Assembly (NCBI GenBank): GCA_030684355.1
Contig: JAUXTN010000190.1
Location: forward strand, 1-57,869
Source: Pseudomonadota bacterium
GTDB lineage: Bacteria > Myxococcota_A > UBA796 > SXON01
Length of the DNA stretch: 57,869 nt
Direction: 5' to 3'
Shown: one piece after another, positions 1-11,141 of the stretch
How the letters are laid out: each line of letters begins with the position of its first letter
How positions within the stretch are numbered: the first letter of the stretch is position 1
Made by a program: the position numbers and the translations under genes
The notes under the pieces: generated by a model
Seen by the model: only the letters and a program-made list of their open reading frames with translations
Told to the model about the DNA's origin: nothing
The model's database searches: none

Positions 1-2515
<2,515 letters not shown>

Positions 2516-2656
2516 GCACACCCCTCCCTCGATGCAACGTGCACACGTACGCGCCGAGCGTCAGCCGGTCACGCGTCAGCCGGTCGCGGATGGCGATCTC
2601 GCGGGCCGCAGCCGGCGTCGCCCCAGGATAGACGGTGCCCTTTCAGTGGAGCCTGC

Positions 2657-4951
2657 GTGGACCCCAAGCTGGACGCCAAGACCGCCATCGAGCCGACCGA
2701 GACCAACAACTTCCTTCGGACCTTGATCCGCGGCCATCTCCAGGCCGGCGTGCACGACCACGTCACGACGCGGTTCCCACCCGAGCCCAACGGCTACCTC
2801 CACATCGGGCACGCGAAGTCGATCTGCCTCAACTTCGGCCTCGCCCGGGAATTCGGCGGCGCGTGCAACCTACGCTTCGACGACACCAACCCGGCGAAGG
2901 AGGAGGTCGAGTACGTCGAGGCCATCGAGGCCGACGTGCGGTGGCTGGGGTTCGCGCCCGCCGGCGTCTACTACGCGTCCGACTACTTCGAGGAGATGTA
3001 CAACCTCGCCGAGAAGCTCGTGCGCGAGGGGAAGGCGTACGTCGACGATCTCGACGAGGCCGCCATCCGCGAGCACCGCGGCACCGCCTACGAGCCGGGG
3101 CGCCCCAGCCCCTACCGGGACCGCTCGCCCGACGAGAACCTCGACCTGTTCCGTCGCATGCGCGCGGGCGAGTTTCCCGACGGCGCGAAGGTGCTACGCG
3201 CGAAGATCGACATGGCCGCGGCCAACATCAAGCTCCGCGACCCGCTGCTCTACCGCATCCGGCACGAGCACCACCACCGCACGGGCGACAAGTGGTGCAT
3301 CTACCCGATGTACGACTACGCCCACCCCATCGAGGACGCCGTCGAGCGCATCACCCACTCCATCTGCACGTTGGAGTTCGAGAACAACCGCGACATCTAC
3401 GATTGGGTCCTCCGCGAGACCGGCGCGTTCCCCGTGCGGCAGTACGAGTTCGCCCGCCTCTTCCTCAGCTACACGGTGATGAGCAAGCGCAAGCTGCTCC
3501 GGCTCGTGAAGGAGGGGCACGTCGCGGGGTGGGACGATCCGCGCATGCCGACGTTGGCCGGGCTCCGCCGCCGGGGTGTCACCCCCGAGGCGATCCGCGA
3601 GTTCTGCGAGCGCATCGGGGTGGCCAAGGCCAACTCGGTGGTGGACATCGAAGCCCTCGACGCCGCCGTCCGCGATGACCTCAACACCCGCGCCCCGCGT
3701 TGGATGGCGGTGTTGGATCCGTTGAAGGTCATCGTGGAAGATTGGGCGCCCGAGGCACGTGACACCCTGGATGCCCCGCATTGGCCGCACGACGTGCCGA
3801 AGGAGGGCTCCCGCACCGTCTCCTTCTCGCGCGAGCTCTGGATCGACCGCGCCGACTTCGCCGAGGAGCCCGCGCCCAAGTGGCACCGCCTCGCCCCGGG
3901 GCGCGAGGTGCGCCTGCGCTACGGCTACGTCATCAAGTGTGTCGGCGTCGACAAGGATGCCGGTGGCGCCATCGTCGCGGTGCGCTGCACGCACGATCCC
4001 GCCACCCGCGGGGGGAACGTCCCGGACGGGCGCAAGGTCCCCGGGACCATCCATTGGGTCTCCGCGGCGGACGCGCGCCCCGTCCCCGTGCGGCTCTACG
4101 ATCGCCTCTTCGCGCACGAGCGCCCCGACGCCGGCGACGAGGACTTCCTCGTCCACCTCAACCCGAGCTCGCTCACGACGGTCACCGCCTTCGCGGAGCC
4201 CGGCCTGCTCGCGCTCGACGGCGGCAGCCACGTGCAGCTCGAGCGCGTCGGCTACTTCCACGTCGACCCCGTGGATGCCGCCGCGGGCACCGTCGTGCTC
4301 AACCGCGTCGTGGGCTTGAAGGACTCCTGGGCGAAGGCCGAGAAGGCCGCCGAGGTGCCGAAGGCCGGCAAGCCGAAGGCGAACGCCCCCCCCGCCGCGA
4401 AGAAGCGTGTCGCGGAGCCGCTCACCCCGGCGCAGTCCGCGCGCGCCGAGCGGTGGATGGGTGCCTTGGGTGTGTCCGAGGACGACGCCGCCCTGCTCTC
4501 CAGCGATGACACGCTCGCCGTGCTCTTCGACGACGCCTCCGACACCGCGGGCACCCACGCGCCCGCGCTCGCCACGTTCCTGCTGAACGAGCTCCCGAAG
4601 GAGGCCCGCGGCGCCGTCCGCGATCCCGCGGCGCTCGGTCGGCTCGTCGTGCGCGTGGAGGACGGCACGATCACCGGGCGCGCGGCGAAGGACGTGCTCG
4701 CGGTGCTCCTCGCCGAGGGCGGCGATCCGGACGCCATCATCGCGGCCAAGGGGCTGCGCCAGGTGAGCGACCGCGGCGCCATCGAGGCCGTCGTCACCGA
4801 CGTGATCGCCAAGAACCCCGGCCAGCTCGCCGCCTACAAGGGCGGCCGCACGGGGCTCCTCGGCTTCTTCGTGGGCGAGGTCATGAAGGCCACGCGCGGC
4901 GCGGCGAACCCGGCGCTGGTGCAGGAGCTCGTGAGGGCGGCGCTGGCGTAG
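2657..4951 (+). CDS. glnS: Glutaminyl-tRNA synthetase with C-terminal YqeY/GatB-like domain
   Basis: A class I aminoacyl-tRNA synthetase charging tRNA-Gln with glutamine in the cytoplasm. The HIGH signature is HIGH at residues 49-52 (PEPNGYLHIGHAKS) and the KMSKS-like motif is VMSKRK near residue 275. The catalytic core and the anticodon-binding beta-barrels occupy roughly residues 30-560. After an Ala/Lys-rich linker (about 565-600) there is a helical domain ending LLGFFVGEVMKATRGAANP, the hallmark of the GatB/YqeY tRNA-binding tail. At 764 residues it is about 200 longer than E. coli GlnRS because of this tail. The GTG start at 2657 is the first that retains the whole N terminus; the Shine-Dalgarno is weak. 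The gene stands alone between divergent and convergent neighbours. Confidence 0.95.
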   Translation: MDPKLDAKTAIEPTETNNFLRTLIRGHLQAGVHDHVTTRFPPEPNGYLHIGHAKSICLNFGLAREFGGACNLRFDDTNPAKEEVEYVEAIEADVRWLGFAPAGVYYASDYFEEMYNLAEKLVREGKAYVDDLDEAAIREHRGTAYEPGRPSPYRDRSPDENLDLFRRMRAGEFPDGAKVLRAKIDMAAANIKLRDPLLYRIRHEHHHRTGDKWCIYPMYDYAHPIEDAVERITHSICTLEFENNRDIYDWVLRETGAFPVRQYEFARLFLSYTVMSKRKLLRLVKEGHVAGWDDPRMPTLAGLRRRGVTPEAIREFCERIGVAKANSVVDIEALDAAVRDDLNTRAPRWMAVLDPLKVIVEDWAPEARDTLDAPHWPHDVPKEGSRTVSFSRELWIDRADFAEEPAPKWHRLAPGREVRLRYGYVIKCVGVDKDAGGAIVAVRCTHDPATRGGNVPDGRKVPGTIHWVSAADARPVPVRLYDRLFAHERPDAGDEDFLVHLNPSSLTTVTAFAEPGLLALDGGSHVQLERVGYFHVDPVDAAAGTVVLNRVVGLKDSWAKAEKAAEVPKAGKPKANAPPAAKKRVAEPLTPAQSARAERWMGALGVSEDDAALLSSDDTLAVLFDDASDTAGTHAPALATFLLNELPKEARGAVRDPAALGRLVVRVEDGTITGRAAKDVLAVLLAEGGDPDAIIAAKGLRQVSDRGAIEAVVTDVIAKNPGQLAAYKGGRTGLLGFFVGEVMKATRGAANPALVQELVRAALA

Positions 4952-4961
4952 CTCCGGCGCG

Positions 4962-5876
4962 TCAGACGGTCGGCATGGCCGAGGGGGTCTCGGTCGGCGG
5001 GTTGGCCGCCGACAGGACCGCCACGGCCAGCGCGAGCGTCGGGTCGCGGAAGCGCAGGTGGACGGTCGTCCCGTCCGCCGCGAGGCCCGAGCGGACGCCC
5101 AGCGCGGTCCAGTCGGCGCGCTCGTCGCCGCGGTTGAGCGCGTAGAGGAGCCACGCGGCGGCGAGCCCGGCCAGGACGAACACGGGGGTGCCCCGGATGG
5201 GGGTGAACATCGGCAGGAAGAGGCAGCTGACGAGCGCCACGATGGGGCCGAGGTTCCAGAGCAGCGAGAGCGCGCGGTGCTTGCGCCGGCAGCTCGGGCA
5301 GGCCGGCACGGGGACCGCGCGGGTCACGTGGAAGGCGAACACGACGAGGTGGATGCCGCGCCGGGCCGTGATGTGCGCGGTGCCCGTCGCGGGCGCGCCG
5401 CAGGCCACGCAGCCGTCTGGGAACCGGAGCTGACCTGCGTGGATCGACACGGTGCCCGCGGGGCCCGAGGCCTCGGGGCCGAGCCACGTGACGAGGCTCG
5501 CAGCGGCCGGTCCGTAGTCGGCGCCGAACGCAGGGAACCACAGGCGCGCGCCGTCCCGGAACCGCAGCCACGACATCCCACCGAACCCGCTGAAGCCGAC
5601 GATGTCGGCGAGCGGCCGCTCGAACACGACGCGGCCCTTCCGGTGGATGCGCAGCATGTGGCCGTCGGCCTCGATCCGCCGTGCCCCGAAGGCGAGCAGG
5701 CCGAGGAGCGCGACGGGCACCGTGGCGGCGATGACGTCCAGCGCCTCGAAGGCGCCGCCGAAGCCCGTGAAGGCCCACCGGGCGCCGAGCCAGAGCAGGC
5801 AGACCCCCGCGAAGCCGACCGCGGCGGCGGGGTTGGGGAGGTCGGAGACGACGAAGCGGGGGGGATCCGTGCGCAT
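4962..5876 (-). CDS. Membrane protein with two CxxC pairs
   Basis: A 304-residue protein of unrecognised family. Two hydrophobic segments lie near the N terminus (VGFAGVCLLWLGA; IAATVPVALLGLLAFGA). A beta-rich middle follows (residues 70-140, possibly PH-like), then two cysteine pairs, CVACGAP near 157 and CPSCRRK near 193, that could bind zinc. Two further membrane segments sit around residues 205-250, and there is a soluble C-terminal beta domain. It is convergent with glnS (10-bp gap) and divergent from the next exported-protein gene. The layout suggests an inner-membrane protein with a zinc ribbon; no function is proposed. Confidence 0.85.
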   Translation of the reverse strand: MRTDPPRFVVSDLPNPAAAVGFAGVCLLWLGARWAFTGFGGAFEALDVIAATVPVALLGLLAFGARRIEADGHMLRIHRKGRVVFERPLADIVGFSGFGGMSWLRFRDGARLWFPAFGADYGPAAASLVTWLGPEASGPAGTVSIHAGQLRFPDGCVACGAPATGTAHITARRGIHLVVFAFHVTRAVPVPACPSCRRKHRALSLLWNLGPIVALVSCLFLPMFTPIRGTPVFVLAGLAAAWLLYALNRGDERADWTALGVRSGLAADGTTVHLRFRDPTLALAVAVLSAANPPTETPSAMPTV

Positions 5877-5956
5877 GGGGGCCGATGATAGCCCCGCGCC
5901 GGCCGGGAACCGCTCGCCATTCCTGGTAGAATCGGCACCGTTTCCCCGGACTCGCC

Positions 5957-7351
5957 ATGCGCCGCCTCGTGCCGCTCCTCCTCCTCGGGCTCGCTCCGGG
6001 CGCCGTGCGCGCCGACGGTGCGATCGAGCGCCGCCTCCACGCCGACAGCGCCGACGCGAGCAGCTTCTTGTGGACCGACTGGAACAAGTTCCAGGAGAAC
6101 TACCACCCGCTCTACGCGGTGGACGATGACCCCGCGACCGCCTGGGTCGAAGGGGCCGCGGGCGGCGGCGCGGGGGAGTGGGTGCGCTTCAACGTGACGC
6201 GGCTCGACGGCGCCAGCGCCGTGCGGCTCCGCATCCGCAACGGCTACCAGAAGTCCTCGGCGTTGTGGAAGGCGAACGCGCGCGTCCGCGAGGTGACGGT
6301 CACCCTGCTCCCAAGCGGGACCCGAGTGAAGGCCACGCTCACCGACACGGAGGGCTGGCAGGAGCTGCGCGTGGAGCAGCCGGCGGGGCCTCTGGAGGCG
6401 ATCCAACTCACCGCGGACAGCGTGTACGCGGGCACCAGGTACACGGACCTGTGCATCTCCGACGTGGAGCTGTACGTCACCTCCGCCACCCGGGACAACC
6501 CGGTGGTCGAGAAGGCGAAGCTGGAGCGCGTGCTCGCCTGGAAGGGCGATCGGGTCGCGGCGGCCCGGATGTTCAAGGATGCCGCGGCCGGCCAGATCCC
6601 CATCGCGCCGGGCTACACGTTGGCCGCGTCGGCGGGTCGCGAGTCGCCCGTGCCCGCCCGAGGCCCGTTCGGCGGGGCGCTCGTCGCGTTGGCGGACCTG
6701 CGCACCCACCCGACCGAACCCGGCCTCCGGGCGCCCGAGGCCGAGATGGCGCTCGCGGTGGCAGGCTTCGAGAGCGGCTTCGCGGGGTGGACCCCGGTGC
6801 AGGCCGTCGCGAACGACACCCGCCCGGTGCCGGCGGTGGACGGGCTCGCGCCCGCCGCGTTGTGGAACTGCTACGAGGGGCCGCCCGTGTGGGGCGATGC
6901 GACGGACGGGAGCGCCTCGGGAACCGTCGAGCTGCCCATCGCGGGCACGCTCGGCTTCCTCCGGGCGGACGGGGTCGGCACCTTCGCGGTGAGCCAGGCC
7001 CCCACGGTCGCGGCGGCGATCGAGGCCGACCTCGGCGTGTGCGCGAAGCCGACGCCCCACATCCTCGCGTGGGCCAAGACCGCCCCCGCGACCGCGTCCT
7101 CCCCCGCGCGCCTCGAGGCCCTGCTCACCGTCGGGTGCGGCACGCTCGAGGTGCGCGAGGGCCGCGAGCGCGTATCGGTCCCCCAGCTCCTGGTGTACGA
7201 CACCACCGGCAAGCTGAGCCTCCTCGTCGGCGGGACCTACGCGACGGCGTTCGGGTGGCGCGGCGAGGGCGCGGGCGCGGTGCTCTCCGATGCCCGCCGG
7301 GTGAGCGCCGGCAGCGCGACGATCCGCATGACGGAGCGCAAGGCCCCGTGA
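5957..7351 (+). CDS. Secreted protein with discoidin/NADase-type glycan-binding domain
   Basis: The N-terminal signal peptide MRRLVPLLLLGLAPGAVRA is followed by a domain (residues about 25-180) with DDDPATAWVEG, GEWVRF, RIRNGYQKS and a WQELRV strand. That is the pattern of the F5/8 type C-like or NADase-type glycan-binding domain found in many exported bacterial proteins. The remaining 280 residues are not recognised. They carry few cysteines and a predicted beta-rich fold ending in a METRK-like basic tail. The ATG at 5957 gives a clean signal peptide. Its TGA overlaps the GTG of the cytochrome gene (GTGA), so the two are probably translationally coupled. The role is inferred as extracellular carbohydrate or surface binding. 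Confidence 0.85.
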   Translation: MRRLVPLLLLGLAPGAVRADGAIERRLHADSADASSFLWTDWNKFQENYHPLYAVDDDPATAWVEGAAGGGAGEWVRFNVTRLDGASAVRLRIRNGYQKSSALWKANARVREVTVTLLPSGTRVKATLTDTEGWQELRVEQPAGPLEAIQLTADSVYAGTRYTDLCISDVELYVTSATRDNPVVEKAKLERVLAWKGDRVAAARMFKDAAAGQIPIAPGYTLAASAGRESPVPARGPFGGALVALADLRTHPTEPGLRAPEAEMALAVAGFESGFAGWTPVQAVANDTRPVPAVDGLAPAALWNCYEGPPVWGDATDGSASGTVELPIAGTLGFLRADGVGTFAVSQAPTVAAAIEADLGVCAKPTPHILAWAKTAPATASSPARLEALLTVGCGTLEVREGRERVSVPQLLVYDTTGKLSLLVGGTYATAFGWRGEGAGAVLSDARRVSAGSATIRMTERKAP

Positions 7352-8415
7352 CCCCGCGGCGCTGGGGGCTCGTCGTGGCGCTGCTCTGCGTCGCCGCGGC
7401 AGCGCCGGCCCCCCAGGTGAGCGCGCTGTTCTCGCGGGGCCTCGCTCCGGTCGACCTCGGCGCCACCCCCGACGCCGACCGCACGGCCGCCGCGTGCGCG
7501 ACCTGCCACGCCGACATCAGCGCCGAGTGGGCCCGGAGCCGCCACCACCTGGCCTGGACCAACGGCATCTTCCAGCGCGAATACCGGCGACAGCCCCTGG
7601 ATTGGTGCGTCCGTTGCCACGCCCCGCTGGCGACCGGCGGCGCCGCCTCCGTCGGGCCCGTCGAGGCCGAGGGCGTGAGCTGCGCGGTGTGTCACGTCCG
7701 CGACGGCCGGATGGTCGCCGCGCGCGCCCGGGAGGGGTCACCGCACGACACCGTCGCGGTGGCCGGCTTCGACAGCGCCGCCTTGTGCGAGGGGTGTCAC
7801 CAGTTCGCGTTCCCCGTCGTCAACGAGGACAGCACGGTCACCCGCTACACCGAGCACCCGATGCAGGACACCGTGGCCGAGTTCCGCGCCGGGGCGCATG
7901 CGGGCACCCCGCGAGAGTGCCTCGGTTGCCACGGAAATACGCCGGCCGGCCACCGCTTCCCCGGCGGCCACGACCTCGCCGCCGTGCAGCACGCCGCGGC
8001 CCTCGACGTGTGCGCGGCCCGCCCCGGCGAGCTCCGGCTGCGTGTCACCAACGTCGGCGCCGGCCACAACCTGCCCACGGGCGATCTGCACCGCCACTTC
8101 CAGGTGCGCGCGTGGCGCTCCACCGCCCCCACCGCGCTCTTCGAGGCCTTCATCGGCCGCGCGTTCGAGCCCGCGCCGGACGCCGGCAAGCAGGTGCGTG
8201 TCGACACCTCCATCCCGCCGCTCCAGAGCGCCACGTGGGAGGTGAAGCTCCGGGCCCTCGGCGGCGCCGCCGACGAGCCGGTCAACGTCGAGCTCCGCTA
8301 CGTCTACACCGCGGACGAGGAGCCCACCGCGCGCAACGCCCCGGGCGAGCCCACCTACCTCGTCGTCCACGAACAGCGGGTGGACCCCGCGAAGGTGCCC
8401 GCATGCCCGCGTTGA
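7348..8415 (+). CDS. Exported pentahaem cytochrome c-like protein
   Basis: A 355-residue protein with signal peptide (residues 1-22) and five CxxCH haem c sites: CATCH at 50, CVRCH at 87, CAVCH at 112, CEGCH at 147 and CLGCH at 191. Many distal histidines are present (for example RSRHH and AGHRFPGGH). The C-terminal 150 residues form a beta domain (LRVTNVGAGHNLPTGD) typical of the multihaem c family seen in deltaproteobacteria. Such proteins carry electrons in the periplasm or outer surface; the partner is not visible. GTG 7348 overlaps the upstream stop (GTGA) and supplies the signal peptide, so this start is preferred over any upstream in-frame codon. The end overlaps the dipeptidase start by 13 bp. 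Confidence 0.9.
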   Translation: MTPRRWGLVVALLCVAAAAPAPQVSALFSRGLAPVDLGATPDADRTAAACATCHADISAEWARSRHHLAWTNGIFQREYRRQPLDWCVRCHAPLATGGAASVGPVEAEGVSCAVCHVRDGRMVAARAREGSPHDTVAVAGFDSAALCEGCHQFAFPVVNEDSTVTRYTEHPMQDTVAEFRAGAHAGTPRECLGCHGNTPAGHRFPGGHDLAAVQHAAALDVCAARPGELRLRVTNVGAGHNLPTGDLHRHFQVRAWRSTAPTALFEAFIGRAFEPAPDAGKQVRVDTSIPPLQSATWEVKLRALGGAADEPVNVELRYVYTADEEPTARNAPGEPTYLVVHEQRVDPAKVPACPR

Positions 8416-9038
8416 TGCTCCTGCTCGCCCTGGCCGGGGCCGCGCCCGCCGATCCCCTCCCCCTGGTGGACGCCGCCAGCGTCGTCCCCGGCCTCCAGGT
8501 GGAGCTGAAGTACTCCACCACCGACAACTTCCTCGGCCGCGACGTCTACGGGGACCTCGCCGTGTGCCGGCTCCAGGCGGAGGCCGCCGAGATGCTCCGC
8601 GCGGCGAGCGAGGCGCTCCGGGGAGCCCGGCCGGACCTGCGTCTCCGCGCCTACGACTGCGCGCGGCCCCACAGCGTCCAGGTGGCCATGTGGGCGATCG
8701 TCGAGGGCACGCCCCAGCAGGGCTACGTGGCCGATCCCACCTCGGCGGTCGGCTCCATCCACAACTACGGCTGCGCCATCGACCTCACCGTGGCCACCGC
8801 CGCGGGCGTGCCGCTCGACATGGGCACCCCCTTCGACTTCTTCGGCAACGCCGCCCAACCTCGCCACGAGCGGGCCCACCTGCTCGACAGGATCTTGACC
8901 GGGGCGCAAGTCGCGAACCGCCTCGTGCTGCGCGAGGCGATGGTCCGCGCGGGGTTCCTGCCGTTGGAGCACGAATGGTGGCACTTCGACTGCGCGTCGG
9001 GGACCGAGGCGCGGCGGCGCTACGCGAAGATCCCGTAG
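8403..9038 (+). CDS. VanX/DdpX-type D-Ala-D-Ala dipeptidase (peptidase M15D), exported
   Basis: A 211-residue zinc dipeptidase. The zinc site is SIHNYGCAID (His120, Asp127) with EHEWWHFD (catalytic Glu191, third ligand His194). YDCARPH carries the conserved Arg of VanX. Known relatives hydrolyse D-alanyl-D-alanine, either in vancomycin resistance or in peptidoglycan dipeptide recycling. Here a short hydrophobic leader (MPALMLLLALAGAAPADP) suggests export, which favours a scavenging or wall-turnover role over vancomycin resistance. No vanHA-like genes are nearby. It overlaps the cytochrome gene by 13 bp, making a three-gene unit with it and the glycan-binding protein. Confidence 0.9.
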   Translation: MPALMLLLALAGAAPADPLPLVDAASVVPGLQVELKYSTTDNFLGRDVYGDLAVCRLQAEAAEMLRAASEALRGARPDLRLRAYDCARPHSVQVAMWAIVEGTPQQGYVADPTSAVGSIHNYGCAIDLTVATAAGVPLDMGTPFDFFGNAAQPRHERAHLLDRILTGAQVANRLVLREAMVRAGFLPLEHEWWHFDCASGTEARRRYAKIP

Positions 9039-9062
9039 CTAGGCCGGCTAGCGCACGGCCTG
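9036..9062 (+). terminator. Stop-codon-linked hairpin element, copy 1
   Basis: It begins with the TAG stop of the dipeptidase gene. GCTAG (9038-9042) can pair with CTAGC (9048-9052). Alternatively AGGCCG (9041-9046) pairs with CGGCCT (9056-9061), followed by a mildly T-rich stretch. Twenty-four of 27 positions match the element at 53035-53061. It is probably a terminator or a related post-stop RNA structure. Confidence 0.55.
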
Positions 9063-9142
9063 TCTATCGTTGCATCCCCCCTCTCCGACGCCCGCCCGAC
9101 GTGGCGGTGGACAGTCGGCGCCCGCCGTGCCACGGTGCCCGG

Positions 9143-9994
9143 ATGTACCAGGCAGCAAACATCGCCCGCATGGGCGCCCTCCTCGTCGGCGTGCTCGGCA
9201 TGTCGGGCGTCGCCTCCGCTCAGGAAACCGTGCCCTCCGGCGTCATCGTGCGGATCACGGGCATCGGGAGGGAGGACGCCTTCTTCAAGCAGCGCAAGGA
9301 CATCGTCGGCACCGTGTGCGGCGTCGAGGACCCCGGCTTGGAGCCCCAGAGCAAGAAGTGGTACGGCGGCGCGATGACCTGCGGCGACGCGGGAAACTAC
9401 TATTTCTACCAGGTCTCCGTCGAAGTGGGCGACTTCGGCTACGACTACGAGGCGCTCACGGGGCACGCGCCCGGCGCGGCCGTCGTCACCGACAGCCCGT
9501 GGCAGGTCGGCGCGCGCGTCCAGGTGACCGACGTCTCGGCGGAAGACGCCCACATCGACGAGCGGAGCGAGATCGTCGGGCAGACCTGCACGGTGAGCGG
9601 CGCGGCGCTCGAGGCGAGCGGGGACCCTTGGTTCTCCGGCCAGCTCAAGTGTGACAACGGGATGGACGTGTACTTCTACCAGGTCGCCGTGGGCGCGCCC
9701 GGCGCGGCCCCCACGACGTCCGGCGCGGTCGCCCCCTCGATCGCCAGCCCGGTCGCCGTCCCGAGCACCACCCCGACGGTCGCCGCCGACTACCCCGCCG
9801 GCAAGATGGTGAAGGTGGTCGACATCGCGCCCGCGGATGCCCTGTACCCGACCCGCGCCGCGCTCATCGGGCACACGTGCAGCGTCGTCGAATCGGCGCT
9901 CGCGCCGATCAACGACGGATACTACGCGGGCCGGCTCTTCTGCGACGACGGCAAGAGCTACCAGGTCTTCATGGCGAAGCTGTCCGCGCCGTAG
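9143..9994 (+). CDS. Secreted protein with three copies of an unrecognised domain
   Basis: A 283-residue exported protein. The signal peptide ends near GMSGVASAQ (residue 28). Three repeats of about 65 residues follow, starting near residues 32, 124 and 220. Each has a V(R/Q/K)(I/V)(T/V)D(I/V) strand, an acidic DA segment, IVGxxC, then a WF/YY-(A/S)G-x-L-x-C segment and a YFYQV-like strand. Two conserved cysteines per repeat suggest one disulphide each. A Thr/Pro/Ala-rich linker separates repeats 2 and 3. I do not recognise the fold. ATG 9143 is the likely start; ATG 9170 also gives a signal peptide. The 3' end overlaps the convergent lipoprotein gene by 26 bp. Confidence 0.85.
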   Translation: MYQAANIARMGALLVGVLGMSGVASAQETVPSGVIVRITGIGREDAFFKQRKDIVGTVCGVEDPGLEPQSKKWYGGAMTCGDAGNYYFYQVSVEVGDFGYDYEALTGHAPGAAVVTDSPWQVGARVQVTDVSAEDAHIDERSEIVGQTCTVSGAALEASGDPWFSGQLKCDNGMDVYFYQVAVGAPGAAPTTSGAVAPSIASPVAVPSTTPTVAADYPAGKMVKVVDIAPADALYPTRAALIGHTCSVVESALAPINDGYYAGRLFCDDGKSYQVFMAKLSAP

Positions 9995-11015
9995 GCCTCG
10001 GACGGCGGCGGAGCAGGAGCACGACCCCGGCGAGGGCGCCCACCCGGGAGGCCCCGCCCGGCACCGTCCCGCACTCCCGCGTCACGTCGAGGACCGTGCC
10101 CTGGGTGCCGCTCAGCTCCATCTCGACGCTGGTCTGCGCGAACTCGGCCCGCAGCGGTCGGGGGGCCTCGTCCCCGGACATGTACCGGAAGACCTCGCCC
10201 TCGCCTTGGAAGGCGTTCCCGCCCCACGCCCACGTGACGGGGACGCCGTGGATGGCCTCGCCCGCGGCGTCGAGCGCCTCGGCCATCACGAAGCCGTGCT
10301 CGTAGAACAGGATGTCGCGGTGGGTCGGCCCGAGGAGCCGCAGCCCGGCGACCTCGTCGGCGGTGCGCACCCGCAGGGGGTGCTCGAACGGGACCGCGCT
10401 CGCGGTGACATGCAGGACGTCGGGCACCGGCCCCACCGCGGGGGCGTGCACGATGAGCGAGTCGTGCTGCAGCGCGTCGACATCGCCGATGCGCACGCTC
10501 ACGTCGAGCCCGTCGTTCCCGGCGGCCTCGAGGGTGCCGCGGCCCACGAGCGGATGGTCGCCGGCGTGCAGGGTGACGAGGAAGCGCGCGCCGCCGCCCC
10601 GGAGCAGGGACGGGCGGGCCTCCGCGGGGGAGAGCTGCCCCTGGGCGAGGCTGGGACCCACCGCGTGGAGGGTGAGCCGGTCGGGCACGCGCACCTCGAC
10701 GGGCAGGGTGTAGAGGGGCTCGCCATCGCGGATGAGCTGGAGCTCGGCCGAGCCGGCCGCAAAGGCGATCACCGTCGCCCGCACGGACCGGTCCGCCGAC
10801 TCCTGCTCCGCGATGGAGAGCACGCCCGGCGCGGTGCACACGAGGGTCACGTCCGCCAACGTCCAGGCGAGGCGCCGCTGGAACGTGAGGTCCACCGTGG
10901 AGCCCGCCGCGACCAGGAGCGGACCGTCGCGCCCGGCCGCACCCGCGCCGTCCACCCAGGCGCGCGCGGGATCGAGGAGGCCCTGGCAGCCGGTCAATAC
11001 GAGGAGGGCGAGCAT
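9969..11015 (-). CDS. Lipoprotein with Ig-like beta domains and C-terminal anchor-like tail
   Basis: A 348-residue protein starting MLALLVLTGCQG, a lipobox with Cys10. The middle is beta-rich and resembles bacterial Ig-like modules (for example VSVRIGDVDALQHDSLIVH and GVPVTWAWGG, a big-1/2-like phrase). The C terminus has CGTVPGGASRVGAL, a hydrophobic stretch and then RRRPRP, which resembles the MYXO-CTERM layout of Gly/Cys, membrane segment and Arg cluster. Having both a lipobox and a sorting-like tail is unusual. The start at 11015 is chosen because it places the lipobox at the N terminus. No function is assigned. Confidence 0.82.
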   Translation of the reverse strand: MLALLVLTGCQGLLDPARAWVDGAGAAGRDGPLLVAAGSTVDLTFQRRLAWTLADVTLVCTAPGVLSIAEQESADRSVRATVIAFAAGSAELQLIRDGEPLYTLPVEVRVPDRLTLHAVGPSLAQGQLSPAEARPSLLRGGGARFLVTLHAGDHPLVGRGTLEAAGNDGLDVSVRIGDVDALQHDSLIVHAPAVGPVPDVLHVTASAVPFEHPLRVRTADEVAGLRLLGPTHRDILFYEHGFVMAEALDAAGEAIHGVPVTWAWGGNAFQGEGEVFRYMSGDEAPRPLRAEFAQTSVEMELSGTQGTVLDVTRECGTVPGGASRVGALAGVVLLLRRRPRPTARTASP

Positions 11016-11141
11016 GGCCACCGGCGCCCTTAACGTGCCTCCAACCCCGCCGCGTGGGGCGTCGCCACCGCCCCCTCCCTGGACCACGTCCGGCCGTCGC
11101 CACGCGCGTGCCCGGCCGCGTCCGAGATATGCTCGCGCACG

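Noticed and set aside
8403..9038. Vancomycin resistance (vanX) cassette
   Set aside because: The dipeptidase has a leader and no vanH, vanA or regulator genes nearby, so resistance is not supported.
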